From: Gyromitra esculenta | Lineage: Eukaryota; Ascomycota; Pezizomycetes; Pezizales; Discinaceae | Assembly: GCA_038503075.1 (NCBI GenBank) | Contig: JBCAML010000009.1 | Location: 1,798,001-1,862,000, forward strand | DNA: 64,000 nt | Reading direction: 5' to 3' | Shown: positions 55,072 through 64,000 of the stretch, piece by piece | Layout: each line of letters begins with the position of its first letter | How positions within the stretch are numbered: position 1 is the stretch's first letter | Notes under the pieces: generated by a model | What the model was told of the DNA's origin: nothing | What the model saw: the letters and a program-made list of their open reading frames with translations, nothing else | Databases searched by the model: none | Program-made: the position numbers and the translations under genes

Positions 55072-58000
55072 ATGGCCTCTCCCCCACCATCCCTGGATCA
55101 TTCCACCCCCACCTCCTACTTCACCCGTCGTCCGTCATCTACCGAACACCCATTTGCACCACCCACCCCCTCCCCGTTGTCCCCGTTCTCCGTTTCCTCG
55201 GCCACCACCACCCAGCCTCCAATCTTCCCCCAGTCTTTCTCCACCAACTCTCACTACTACCGTCCCCCTCGTAGTTCCCTCACCTCTCCAACTCGCTCCA
55301 ACATCTCCTCGCCCACAGGCTCTCCAACCCGCACATCTCGCCAAACCCGAATACAGTCCCTTCTCGCCTCCGACCCGCTCCTCTGCCGCCTGACCCCCAC
55401 CACAATTACCCGCTACGCAAACGACCCAGAGTTCGGCTTCACCGCTGCCGAAAAAGAATGGAGCATCCGCGCCGCAAATGGTATCATCAGAGTAGGCGAG
55501 TGGCTGCGTGAAGTCGAGGGCTGGAACTTGAACTGGCGGCGCGCAGGCGGTCGACGAGGCAGCAATACCAACACGCGAGATACGGCCGCTGGATATCTAC
55601 CACCGATGAAGCGGCGGAGACTGACGGGGGAAGTGTCAGATGGTGAGGGCACGATGGGGAGCATCGAGGAGGTGGATGAAGAGGATGTCCAGGAGATGGG
55701 GTCTATCAGGGTTGGGAAGAAGACGAGGAGAAAACTATTTATGAGTCGGAGTAGGGATACTTCTGATAATGAAGAGCAGGAGGCGCCGGAAGTGGTGCTG
55801 TCGCCGCCGGTCGAGAGCAGGCCTTCGAGGAAACCGCTGACGCCGTATCAGCTGAAGATGCAGCGGCAGAGAGCGGCAGTGGGTGGGGAGACACCGACTC
55901 AGAAAAAGCAACAGCAAACCCCGTTGCCAACGCCACAGCAGACACCTGTTACAGCAAAGAAAGTAGTCCAGACACCGAGGAAGGCTCATTATGAAGTCGA
56001 GGAGGAGAGCTCAGAAGAGGAAGGAGGAGAGGATGAAGAAGAGTACTGGGGTTCACTAAAGAAGTCTACACTAGAACATTATGAGGCAAGAATTGCATTC
56101 ATCTTATCCGAAATCGAAGAGCTTGATGTTGAAGCCCTCAAGTCCAAAGTACTCTGTATGTCAACCCCCTCCCTTTCCTATTGCCAGACTAACAAGCCCC
56201 TAGCATACCGTACAGGAATCACCAACCCCCTCACCGACTCCTCCGCCATCATAACCGCCACAACCCTCCAACTCCTCCCTCCCCTGCACCGCCTGACCAA
56301 ACTCCTCTCCGTATGGACAGTGCGTCTCGCCGTCCTCCGCATAGTCCCCGTCTTTCTCCGCTGGCTCTCAGCCGCTAAGGACGCCCTCGACGCTGGCTAT
56401 GTAGCAATCACACATCCTAGCATCTCACCAAATCATCCGTCGAACGCTAACACGACCGTATGGCGGGGATTGGAAGAGGAAACCTACACCCTCCTTCAAG
56501 AAACCATCACACAGAAAGTAGCCACCGCCGGACGTCTCATGGACACAATGCTAGACGCGCTAGAAGGCCGTGAGGATGTGTTGCCAGAGATATGGATATC
56601 GCAGCTCGAAGAAATTGAAGAGCGTGTCGGCGCCTGGGAAATGGACGGTGAGCGAATCGTCCTCGAAGGTCGGCTGCGTCTCGATGATTTCCGGCATCGC
56701 CAGAGTAGACACGAGGAGATGGAGCGTGAGCGTGAGAAGACGGCATTGGTGTTGGAACAAGAGCGCAGCGTGAGAGAGGCGGAGATGGTTGCTTCTGAGG
56801 TTGATGAAGTCATGGAGCGGGCTGAGGAGACGGAAAGGGGACTGCGTGAGGCTATTGAGGCGAACGAAGTTGTTGCGGAGGGGATTGAACTCGATGATAT
56901 CGATGGCGCGGATTCTCCCTCTGAAGATGGAAGAGGGGAGTGGGTCGGCAGGGAGCTGCTGACGAAGTTGGAGAGCGTGGAGAAGATGCGGTTGGCGAGA
57001 GCCGGGAGTATCAGCGAGAGCGATACTGAGACGGAGGGCGAGTGGGTTGATGCGAATGAAGAACGTTGGAGGAGCACAAGATGGGGTAGTTATGGTGATA
57101 TTATCCCTGGAGGATTGCGCGGACATGGGCTATCACTCGACCCTATCCAGACTGGTAGAAGGAGCTCGTCGATATCGACTTCTTCGACGCCATTCATGAC
57201 GCCGATGCCAACGTCATGGTTCGCCCAGAATGGATACGCTCAAGAGATTCAGACTCCACGTAGATTGGCAGGGATGATGAGCGATGTCGCTCCTGTGAGA
57301 ACTTATCCCGTAATACATCCCACTACAATTCAAACTCTTCCGACGAATACGCAGATCTATCCTAGAGCTACTAGAGATCAGTCAACAGTTATTGAAGATC
57401 GCCCAGTAACCCCCTCTACTCCCCAGGCGGTTAGCCCCACAACTACGGAGATGCGCACGCCGACCCAAACCAGCCCGTACACTAAATTTCATCAAACAAC
57501 TCCAACCCCGGCCACAGTCCGTCCAATTTCTCCCCGAACGCCCTCCCCTAAAGCCCAAAGAGAACGTATCTCACCTCCCTCTCCCGAGGTAATACGGGAG
57601 CTACCCCTCCTCCTGGCCGCTGCACGCTCCATCTTCCAGGTTGAAATACAGCAACAAGCAGAACGCAAGCTGGGACGCAAATCAGAAAAAGTCCTTGCCG
57701 CACAAATCAAAGCAGAGGAAAAGGAGCGTCAGAAGCACGAAGAGGAAGAAATCGACCGCCTGGCAGAATTAGAGGCCGCAAGTTTCTTCGAGGAGTGCGA
57801 GAGGGCTGCAGATGCCGATGCTGAAGATGACAATGACGATGAGGACTGGCCTGTTGAAAAGGAGGTGGAAGGGCAAAAAACTAGAGTTGATACCCAAAGG
57901 AATGTAGAAGAGGATTTATGGGCTGTTGCTGAAGAAGCAGACCGCAAGCTGAAAACTGTCGAAGCAGAAGTCGAAGCAGCGAGGCAGGAGACTATTGAAG

Positions 58001-61000
58001 AAGCGGAATACCATCAACGCGTTGTCGCCGAGGAGGCCAAATGGGCCGCAGAACAAGAAGCCGAAGCCGAACGCCGCAGACTCGCAAAAGAGGAGGAAGC
58101 AGAGCGACGGCGCAGAGACTCTATCGAACGAGTATCTTCCCTCGAAGCCGCACTTCTCGCAACTGAAGCAGAGCACCAACGAATCCTTCACGAGGAGGCT
58201 GCCCTGATTGTTGAAGAGGAGCGTCAGAGACTTGCTGAAGAACGAGAAGTGGAAGCGGAAGCTGAACGCCAGAAATTAACAGAGGAAGAGGCAGAGAGGC
58301 AGAGAGAGGAAGATGAGGAGAAGGAAGCTGAACGTGTACGGATCTCTGCAGCCACTGTTGCTGCTGCCGCTGCTCTTGTTGCCACCACTGCCGCTGCCAT
58401 CGAAGCTGAACAGCAAAAACGCAAGGACGAAGCTGCCCGTTTCGCCGTGGCTGAAGGAAAGAGAATAGAGGCGGAGGCTAAACGGCTTGCTGAAGAGGAG
58501 ACTGAACGCAGGAATAAAATGGAGGCCGAAAGAATTGCTGCTATCGAAGCTGCACGACTCAAGGCTGAGGCTGAAACCGAAGTCCAGCAAAAGCTTAACA
58601 CCGAACGACTGGCTGCCATCGAAGCGGCCCGTCTAGTAAGTGAGGCGGAAGCAAAGGCGGAAGCCGAGCGTTTGAGACTTGCCGAGGAGGAAGCAGAACG
58701 ACAACGTATTGCCGCCGCTGAAGCCGAAAAGCAACGAAAAATCGAAGACGAGAGATTAGCTGCCCTTGAAGCGACTCGTCTTGCCGCCGAAGCCGAGGCG
58801 AAAGCAGAAACTGAACGCCAACAAAGGCTTGAAACTGAACGGCTAGCTGCTATCGAAACGGCCCGTCTAGCTGCTGAGGCGGAAGCAAAGGCGGAGGCCG
58901 AACGCATGAGACTCGCGGAGGAGGAAGCAGAACGACAACGTACTGCTGCAGCCGAGGCCGAGGCCGAAAAACAGCGAAAGCTCGAAGCTGAACGATTAGC
59001 CACCCTTGACGCAGCCCGTCTTGCCGCTGAAGCTAAAGCTAAAGCGGAGGCCGAACGCGTCAGGCTTGCGGGAGAGGCGAAACGACAACAGCTGGCAGAA
59101 GCTGCTGCCGCCACCAAGCGCCAACATCTCATCAAAGAAGCAGCACGCGTTGCCGCAGCGAAAGAGGAAGAAAAAGCTGCGGAAGCAGAAGCTAAACGCC
59201 AACGACTCATGAAGAAAAATGCCGAAAATGTACGGAAACTCAGAACTGAGCGATCAGCTGCTCTTGAGGTTATTCGTCTCAAGGCTGAAGCTGAGGCAGC
59301 AGAAGAAGAGGCTGTTCATCAGCGCAAAGCGGAACTCGAGCAACTTGCCGCGTTGGAGACCACACGTCTCTCTGCGGTGGAAATGGAACATCAACGTATG
59401 GCCAACCTTGAAGCTAAGCGCCAAAAAGCCATCGAAGAGGAGTCTCGACGTAATGCTGAAGCTCATGCGGAGGCTGTTAGACGTGCTGAAGCAGAAGTAG
59501 CACGACAGCGAAAGGAAGAGTTCGAGAGATTAGCTGCCATTGAAGCTGCTCGTGCTGCTAGGGAAGAAGCTGAACAGAGGCGGACGCAGGCAGCCGAAAC
59601 TGAGCGGTTGAGAATTTCCCGGGAGGAGGCTGAACATGTGTTGGAAGTTGCTCGTGCCGCAGCTAAAGAAGAAGAGGCAGAACGGCAAAGAGTTCGAGAC
59701 GAGCGAAATGCTGAAGTTGACAGGCTAGCCGTGCTTGCCGCCTCCAGAGAAACCGAACGCCGCCGAGCTCTCGCAGATCAGCCCAGACTTGCTGCCGAAG
59801 CCGAAGCTAAGGCTGAACGGGATATATCCGCCGGATTGGAGGCATTGAGGGTTGCAAAAGTAGAAGCTCAGAAGGCCGAGAAAAAGCGGCGCGCCACCCT
59901 GCAAGCTAACAGTGCTGCCTCCGGAGCCGAGGCCCAGAGGCTTGCTGCCTTGGAAGAACGACGACTCGCATACGAGAGGTCCAAACGAAACCAATTCGAA
60001 GAGGACGCTGCACTAGCCGCCGCGCTTGCTGAGGCCGAACGCATAGAGGCAGAAGAAGGCCATAATTCTAACGGAGAGGCCAAAAGGATACGTCTTGATG
60101 TTGAAGCTTGTGCTCTCCGACAAGAGCAAGAAGAAGCAGAGGAACAAGAGAGAATCATGGCTGCTATTTCTGCTGCCGAAACAGCAGAGACACGAAGAGA
60201 GGCTCACGAAGCAGAGGAGACGCGCAGACGAGAGGCTGCCCAACAGGCCGAGTGGGATGCGGAAGACGAAGAGGAACGCCGACTAGTCGCTTTAATCCAA
60301 AAGGCAGCTGCAGACGCGGAGGCGGAAGATGCAAGACGAGAGGCTCTTGAGGCAGAGGAACTTCGCCAAATGGTTGCTGCCCAAGAAGCTCAGTGGGAAG
60401 CTGAAGAGGAAGAGGAACGAAGAATGATAGCTGAAATTCAGAGAGTTGCCCGTGAAGAAGAAGAAGAGAGGTGGGCTGCTGAGGAAGAGGCTGAACGTAG
60501 ACAGGTCGCCGAGCTTCAGAGACAGGCTCAAGAGGAAGCCAAAAGGCAGGAAGCCCTGGAAGAAGAAATGCACCGGAAGATCGCTGACCAGGAAGCTCTA
60601 TGGGCTGCTGAGGAGGAGGAGGAACTTCAAATTCTCGCTGCGATCCAGCAGTCGGCTGCGGAAGCAGAGGAAAGGGAAAGGGAAGAGCAGCACTTGGCAG
60701 AGGAAGAAGCAGAGCGGTACAGACTCCAAGTCGAAGCATCGAGGGTTGAAGAAGTTCGAGCGTTCGAGGAGCTCGACCGACAACGGCGTTTGGCAGAAGA
60801 TGAACGGCAGAGGCTTGCAGACCTGGCTCTAGCGGAACGAGAAAAGCAACGACTAGCGGCTCAAGAAGCAGAACGGTTGAAGAGGGAGAAGGAGATTGAA
60901 GAGACTAGAATCAAGGCTGAACTTGCAGACTTGGCTCTGGCGGAACAGAAAAAGCAACGATTGGCGGATCGGGAAGCAGAACGGTTGAAGAGGGAGATTG

Positions 61001-64000
61001 AAGAGACTAGAATCAAGGCTGAACTTGCAGATATGGCTCTGGCGGAACAGGAAAAGCAGCGATTGGCGATTCAGGAAGCAGAACGGTTGAAGATGGAGAG
61101 AGAGATTGAAGAAACTAGAATCAAGGCTGAACTTGCAGATTTGGTTCTGGCGGAACAAGAAAAGCAACGATTGGCGGATCGGGAAGCAGAACGGTTGGAG
61201 AGGGAGAGGGAGATTGAAGAAACTAGAATCAAGGCTGAACTTGCAGACTTGGCTCTAGCGGAACAGGAAAAGCAGCGATTGGCGATTCAGGAAGCAGAAC
61301 GGTTGGAGAGTGAGAGGGAGATTGAAGAGACTAGAAGAATCGATGCCGAACTTGCAAGAGAGGAAGAGGAAAGGCAGAGACAGGGATCCCTTCTATCCGT
61401 TGAAAAGCACACCGGTTCCAACTCGGAGGGGGGTTCTATTTCTGGGGATGACGTTACTGAAGAATATCATCATATCTCCCATGTCGATGAATCGCCGCCT
61501 GGCAAAGATGACGAAGACTCTGAGTGGGGAAAAAAGATCAAGCGCTCAAAATCACCGAACAGTGAACCATCTGTTCCCCCTCCATCCGTCGAAATGACGC
61601 CTATAAATTCAAGATCGCCATCTCTAAAATGGTCCCCGCAACCAACGCCAGCCACTTTGGCGCCTGCTCAAACAACCCAAGAAGAAGTGTCTGAAGGTAG
61701 CTCTGAGTTTGATAGTGAAGTGGATATTGTCGCGGTAGAAAACCGAGCCGCTCACGATTCTCTTCAACGAGCTCTCAGCAGTAAGTCCAGCGCGCCTTTT
61801 TCAGTGAACGAGATTCTAATACTCTCCAAAGATTCGGCAAGATATGAGCTTCCTCAAGTTATTAAAAGCCCTAATCACTCCATACCAGATAATTCTTTCG
61901 CCGAAACACCAGCTATCCTCGTTGCGCCCTCAACCCCTCAGAAGTCTATCGAGCTTGACGAATCAGATCACACTCCAAGGAATACCATCTGGGATCACTC
62001 AGCCAACTCGCCTGTTTTCGATGATGCCGATTCTTATGGGGACGAATCATTCCCCCCGGTCGATGAGAGCAACTATCAAGGAACTGAAGAAGGGCCGGAT
62101 GAAGAATCTTCTGACTTCGATATGATGCCCATCGCGACTTCGACTCCCAAGCCAACCCGAAGATTGGGCAGATTGTCTGGGTTAGACAGTATTACCGAGG
62201 TTCTGACTCCTCATTCTCCTCACGAACAGTTCTTCAAGGCTCCTGATGGTTCACCACTTAACGATACACCTTCAAAACGTGGAAACGGACAGAATCTGAT
62301 GCTGCCCGATGAATTATCTCGAGATAGTGAGGACAGTGGGGGTTCAGAAGAACATTCTAATGATCGGCGTCAATGGGCTGCTATTCCTTTGAATTTGCCA
62401 TCCGCAAGACCTGGATCTTCCATGTCCAACAGGGTATATACTTCTAATCCTTTTATTGGTGAGATTTCCACTAACTTGAATCAGTCTTCAATGTCCAATA
62501 TATCGACCAAGAAACGAACGATTCCTGAAACAAAACCACCTATCAAGGCACAGAGGTCACAACGTTTCATACGAAAGGCACCGCTTGATATGGGGAGACC
62601 ACGATCTCTTTCTTCAACAAGCGATAGACCGCGACCTTCCTCTTCAGCGAGTGACTACACCACTCCTAACCTGGCAGTACCCAGAGGAGGGCCAAAAGTA
62701 GCACCGAAAGTAGTACCAAAAGTGACGTCGAAGGAAGCACCGAAGGAAGCGCCGAAGGGAACGCTTGGTCCTGCCATGAAGGCGATTCGTCGGCCACGCA
62801 GAGACATTGACAGTGACGACGAGTCAGGCACTGAAGAACCACGGTGGTCGCGATCACGAGAGAATACTCCTGACTGGAAATCCTCACCACCCACCCCGAA
62901 CTTGGGCGCAGCGCCACAGCTTAATGTTAAGAAGCATACCCGGCAACCGTCAAAGTTTACCAGCCAGGTCACACCAGAAAACAAGCATCAAAACCAGCCC
63001 AGGTTTCCGCATAATCACGAAGACTCTTCCACGGGCCCTCACCGACCCCCTAAGCTCGAGTTTCCTCAAACAAGCTTGGACGACAAGGTCAACGAAATCC
63101 TCACGGCACTGGCGTCTCCCATTCGACTTACTGCATCTAACCTCCAAAAACTGACGGAGACTACGAACAAACGGCAACCTCCTTTGAGGCCGTTCGAGCC
63201 TCCCACTCCCAGTGGTATACCAGCACCCAAATCTATCGGTTCTAATCCATCTATGGCATCTGATACAACTTCCTTCTCCCGTGGTGGAATACGACATGTA
63301 CCAAACACTCCAGGTGACATCAAACTTTACCATCTGCACCGCAGCGATGGCCAGGCACCTATCAAGCTCTATATCCGCTTGGTGGGAGAAAGAGGCGAAA
63401 GAGTTATGGTCCGTGTAGGAGGTGGATGGGCTGATCTAGCTGAGTACCTGAAAGAATACGCGACACACCATGGATCAAAGCGACGAATCGTCTCCGAGGG
63501 AAGAATCGAAATTCAGGATCTCGGCGGCGCTGCTCACCATCACACCTTAAACCCTTCGCGCTCTATCTCATCGCTGAGAAGCGCAAGCCCCGCTCCGGGA
63601 AGTAGATCAAGTTCCCCACTCCCAACTGGCGGGCGCTCCCGTTCAGTTTCGGCGGCAGGTCTCAACCGTAGAGCAGAAAGCCCGATGCTCGGCCGACGAG
63701 CTGAGAGTCCTTCGCTTCCCAGTCCTCCTCCAGCAGTGATGCGAGGTGGTCACAACGGAACTCTCACTACTAAGGATCTACCGGTGACGCCTACCTTAAC
63801 AGCATTCCAACCACTGACATACCAGAGGCAAAGCGGACTCAGTCCTCCTACTGGCTCGAGACCGCCAAGTCGGCCCGGGTCGTCACACTCCACAGCCGGT
63901 GTTATTCGTCGTTCTGCATCGAGGCTGTCCTTCACGGAGTCTGCATTTGATGGCAGCGAGATGGGTAATTTGGCCGATCAGATTCCGCCAAAACCACTAG
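55072..64000 (+). CDS. Giant coiled-coil protein with GAS2-related (GAR)-like microtubule-binding module, 3' end beyond the window
   Basis: Exon 1 55072-56155, a 48-bp intron (56156-56203), then an open frame to the right edge, over 2,950 residues. Two in-frame 51-nt segments (61782-61832 and about 62430-62480) have GT donors, CTAA branch points and AG ends and may be introns. Layout: Ser/Pro-rich N-terminus; a conserved-looking domain (RLTPTTITRYANDPEFGF, EKEWSIRAANGIIRVGEWL); acidic linker; helical region with RTGITNPLTDSSAI and WLSAAKDALDAGYVAI; about 1,250 residues of Ala/Glu/Arg-rich coiled coil (codons at about 57590-61380); a basic Ser/Pro-rich part; and ERVMVRVGGGWADLAEYL (about residues 2748-2790), which matches the core of the GAR domain that binds microtubules in Gas2 and spectraplakins. 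A role as a cytoskeletal linker is inferred. The exact fungal orthologue is not recognised. Confidence 0.82.
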   Translation, partial: MASPPPSLDHSTPTSYFTRRPSSTEHPFAPPTPSPLSPFSVSSATTTQPPIFPQSFSTNSHYYRPPRSSLTSPTRSNISSPTGSPTRTSRQTRIQSLLASDPLLCRLTPTTITRYANDPEFGFTAAEKEWSIRAANGIIRVGEWLREVEGWNLNWRRAGGRRGSNTNTRDTAAGYLPPMKRRRLTGEVSDGEGTMGSIEEVDEEDVQEMGSIRVGKKTRRKLFMSRSRDTSDNEEQEAPEVVLSPPVESRPSRKPLTPYQLKMQRQRAAVGGETPTQKKQQQTPLPTPQQTPVTAKKVVQTPRKAHYEVEEESSEEEGGEDEEEYWGSLKKSTLEHYEARIAFILSEIEELDVEALKSKVLCMSTPSLSYCQTNKPLAYRTGITNPLTDSSAIITATTLQLLPPLHRLTKLLSVWTVRLAVLRIVPVFLRWLSAAKDALDAGYVAITHPSISPNHPSNANTTVWRGLEEETYTLLQETITQKVATAGRLMDTMLDALEGREDVLPEIWISQLEEIEERVGAWEMDGERIVLEGRLRLDDFRHRQSRHEEMEREREKTALVLEQERSVREAEMVASEVDEVMERAEETERGLREAIEANEVVAEGIELDDIDGADSPSEDGRGEWVGRELLTKLESVEKMRLARAGSISESDTETEGEWVDANEERWRSTRWGSYGDIIPGGLRGHGLSLDPIQTGRRSSSISTSSTPFMTPMPTSWFAQNGYAQEIQTPRRLAGMMSDVAPVRTYPVIHPTTIQTLPTNTQIYPRATRDQSTVIEDRPVTPSTPQAVSPTTTEMRTPTQTSPYTKFHQTTPTPATVRPISPRTPSPKAQRERISPPSPEVIRELPLLLAAARSIFQVEIQQQAERKLGRKSEKVLAAQIKAEEKERQKHEEEEIDRLAELEAASFFEECERAADADAEDDNDDEDWPVEKEVEGQKTRVDTQRNVEEDLWAVAEEADRKLKTVEAEVEAARQETIEEAEYHQRVVAEEAKWAAEQEAEAERRRLAKEEEAERRRRDSIERVSSLEAALLATEAEHQRILHEEAALIVEEERQRLAEEREVEAEAERQKLTEEEAERQREEDEEKEAERVRISAATVAAAAALVATTAAAIEAEQQKRKDEAARFAVAEGKRIEAEAKRLAEEETERRNKMEAERIAAIEAARLKAEAETEVQQKLNTERLAAIEAARLVSEAEAKAEAERLRLAEEEAERQRIAAAEAEKQRKIEDERLAALEATRLAAEAEAKAETERQQRLETERLAAIETARLAAEAEAKAEAERMRLAEEEAERQRTAAAEAEAEKQRKLEAERLATLDAARLAAEAKAKAEAERVRLAGEAKRQQLAEAAAATKRQHLIKEAARVAAAKEEEKAAEAEAKRQRLMKKNAENVRKLRTERSAALEVIRLKAEAEAAEEEAVHQRKAELEQLAALETTRLSAVEMEHQRMANLEAKRQKAIEEESRRNAEAHAEAVRRAEAEVARQRKEEFERLAAIEAARAAREEAEQRRTQAAETERLRISREEAEHVLEVARAAAKEEEAERQRVRDERNAEVDRLAVLAASRETERRRALADQPRLAAEAEAKAERDISAGLEALRVAKVEAQKAEKKRRATLQANSAASGAEAQRLAALEERRLAYERSKRNQFEEDAALAAALAEAERIEAEEGHNSNGEAKRIRLDVEACALRQEQEEAEEQERIMAAISAAETAETRREAHEAEETRRREAAQQAEWDAEDEEERRLVALIQKAAADAEAEDARREALEAEELRQMVAAQEAQWEAEEEEERRMIAEIQRVAREEEEERWAAEEEAERRQVAELQRQAQEEAKRQEALEEEMHRKIADQEALWAAEEEEELQILAAIQQSAAEAEEREREEQHLAEEEAERYRLQVEASRVEEVRAFEELDRQRRLAEDERQRLADLALAEREKQRLAAQEAERLKREKEIEETRIKAELADLALAEQKKQRLADREAERLKREIEETRIKAELADMALAEQEKQRLAIQEAERLKMEREIEETRIKAELADLVLAEQEKQRLADREAERLEREREIEETRIKAELADLALAEQEKQRLAIQEAERLESEREIEETRRIDAELAREEEERQRQGSLLSVEKHTGSNSEGGSISGDDVTEEYHHISHVDESPPGKDDEDSEWGKKIKRSKSPNSEPSVPPPSVEMTPINSRSPSLKWSPQPTPATLAPAQTTQEEVSEGSSEFDSEVDIVAVENRAAHDSLQRALSSKSSAPFSVNEILILSKDSARYELPQVIKSPNHSIPDNSFAETPAILVAPSTPQKSIELDESDHTPRNTIWDHSANSPVFDDADSYGDESFPPVDESNYQGTEEGPDEESSDFDMMPIATSTPKPTRRLGRLSGLDSITEVLTPHSPHEQFFKAPDGSPLNDTPSKRGNGQNLMLPDELSRDSEDSGGSEEHSNDRRQWAAIPLNLPSARPGSSMSNRVYTSNPFIGEISTNLNQSSMSNISTKKRTIPETKPPIKAQRSQRFIRKAPLDMGRPRSLSSTSDRPRPSSSASDYTTPNLAVPRGGPKVAPKVVPKVTSKEAPKEAPKGTLGPAMKAIRRPRRDIDSDDESGTEEPRWSRSRENTPDWKSSPPTPNLGAAPQLNVKKHTRQPSKFTSQVTPENKHQNQPRFPHNHEDSSTGPHRPPKLEFPQTSLDDKVNEILTALASPIRLTASNLQKLTETTNKRQPPLRPFEPPTPSGIPAPKSIGSNPSMASDTTSFSRGGIRHVPNTPGDIKLYHLHRSDGQAPIKLYIRLVGERGERVMVRVGGGWADLAEYLKEYATHHGSKRRIVSEGRIEIQDLGGAAHHHTLNPSRSISSLRSASPAPGSRSSSPLPTGGRSRSVSAAGLNRRAESPMLGRRAESPSLPSPPPAVMRGGHNGTLTTKDLPVTPTLTAFQPLTYQRQSGLSPPTGSRPPSRPGSSHSTAGVIRRSASRLSFTESAFDGSEMGNLADQIPPKPL
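60820..61356 (+). repeat. Coding tandem repeat in the coiled coil, five units of 34-36 codons
   Basis: Units follow DLALAEQEKQRLA..EAERL, then K-rich or E-rich, then EIEETRIKAELA. Neighbouring units are nearly identical at DNA level, so they duplicated recently; the second unit lacks two codons (KE). Confidence 0.85.

Noticed and set aside
56496..57126. Overlapping minus-strand open frames of 188-193 codons
   Set aside because: Antisense shadows of the same large gene, Ser-rich without domains.
58224..59282. 352-codon open frame on the minus strand
   Set aside because: It lies antisense to the Ala/Glu/Arg-rich coiled coil; GCx/GAx codon bias removes stops on the other strand, and the product is only Ser/Ala/Arg low complexity.
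1..64000. CRISPR arrays, rRNA or tRNA genes, a biosynthetic cluster or a bacterial-type defence system
   Set aside because: No spaced palindromic repeats, no rRNA or tRNA structure and no backbone biosynthetic enzyme were seen; the organism is a fungus.

Overview
The window is nuclear DNA of a filamentous ascomycete (Pezizomycotina; the exact class is not determined). The evidence is short introns of about 45-120 bp with GT donors, CTAA(C/T) branch points and AG acceptors, together with fungal-specific genes: an MSO1-like exocytosis factor, a GYP7-type RabGAP, NACHT-ankyrin NOD-like receptors, and sushi/Tf1-like chromodomain Ty3 retrotransposons.

Left part (1-28 kb): ordinary genes lie in long spacers. 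They are a PrmC/HemK-type glutamine methyltransferase cut by the left edge (-), NAD formate dehydrogenase with 5 exons (+), an MSO1-like protein (+), a GYP7-like TBC protein with 4 exons (+), a broken NACHT-ankyrin NLR (18.6-22.1 kb, -), and a LAT-family amino-acid transporter with 3 exons (+). The spacers hold MITE-like hairpins, a minisatellite and an excess of the palindrome TACATGTA (at least 14 copies before 28.3 kb, none in a coding exon).

Middle part (28.4-50.5 kb): an apparently intact NLR with six exons and about twelve 35-residue ankyrin repeats is followed 237 bp later by a three-level nest of transposons. A roughly 5.2-kb LINE, bounded by a 17-bp target duplication, carries two solo LTRs and a Ty3 element (B). 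Element B carries a younger Ty3 element (C) in its gag gene. Each LTR insertion has a 5-bp duplication, so reading frames can be followed across every junction. Both Ty3 elements show a UUUAAAC slippery heptamer directly before the gag stop, followed 6 nt later by an 8-bp hairpin whose base pairs covary between the two elements. Both also carry a short sequence just after the 5' LTR that is complementary to a segment of the LTR itself, as expected for Tf1/sushi self-priming.

Right part (50.5-64 kb): a relic-rich spacer holds a 37-bp LINE tail, a Tc1/mariner-type MITE, a short tandem array and an ankyrin-gene fragment. It is followed by the start of a very large gene (2,950+ residues, open at the right edge) encoding a coiled-coil protein with a GAS2-related (GAR)-like microtubule-binding module. 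No tRNA, rRNA or CRISPR was found.
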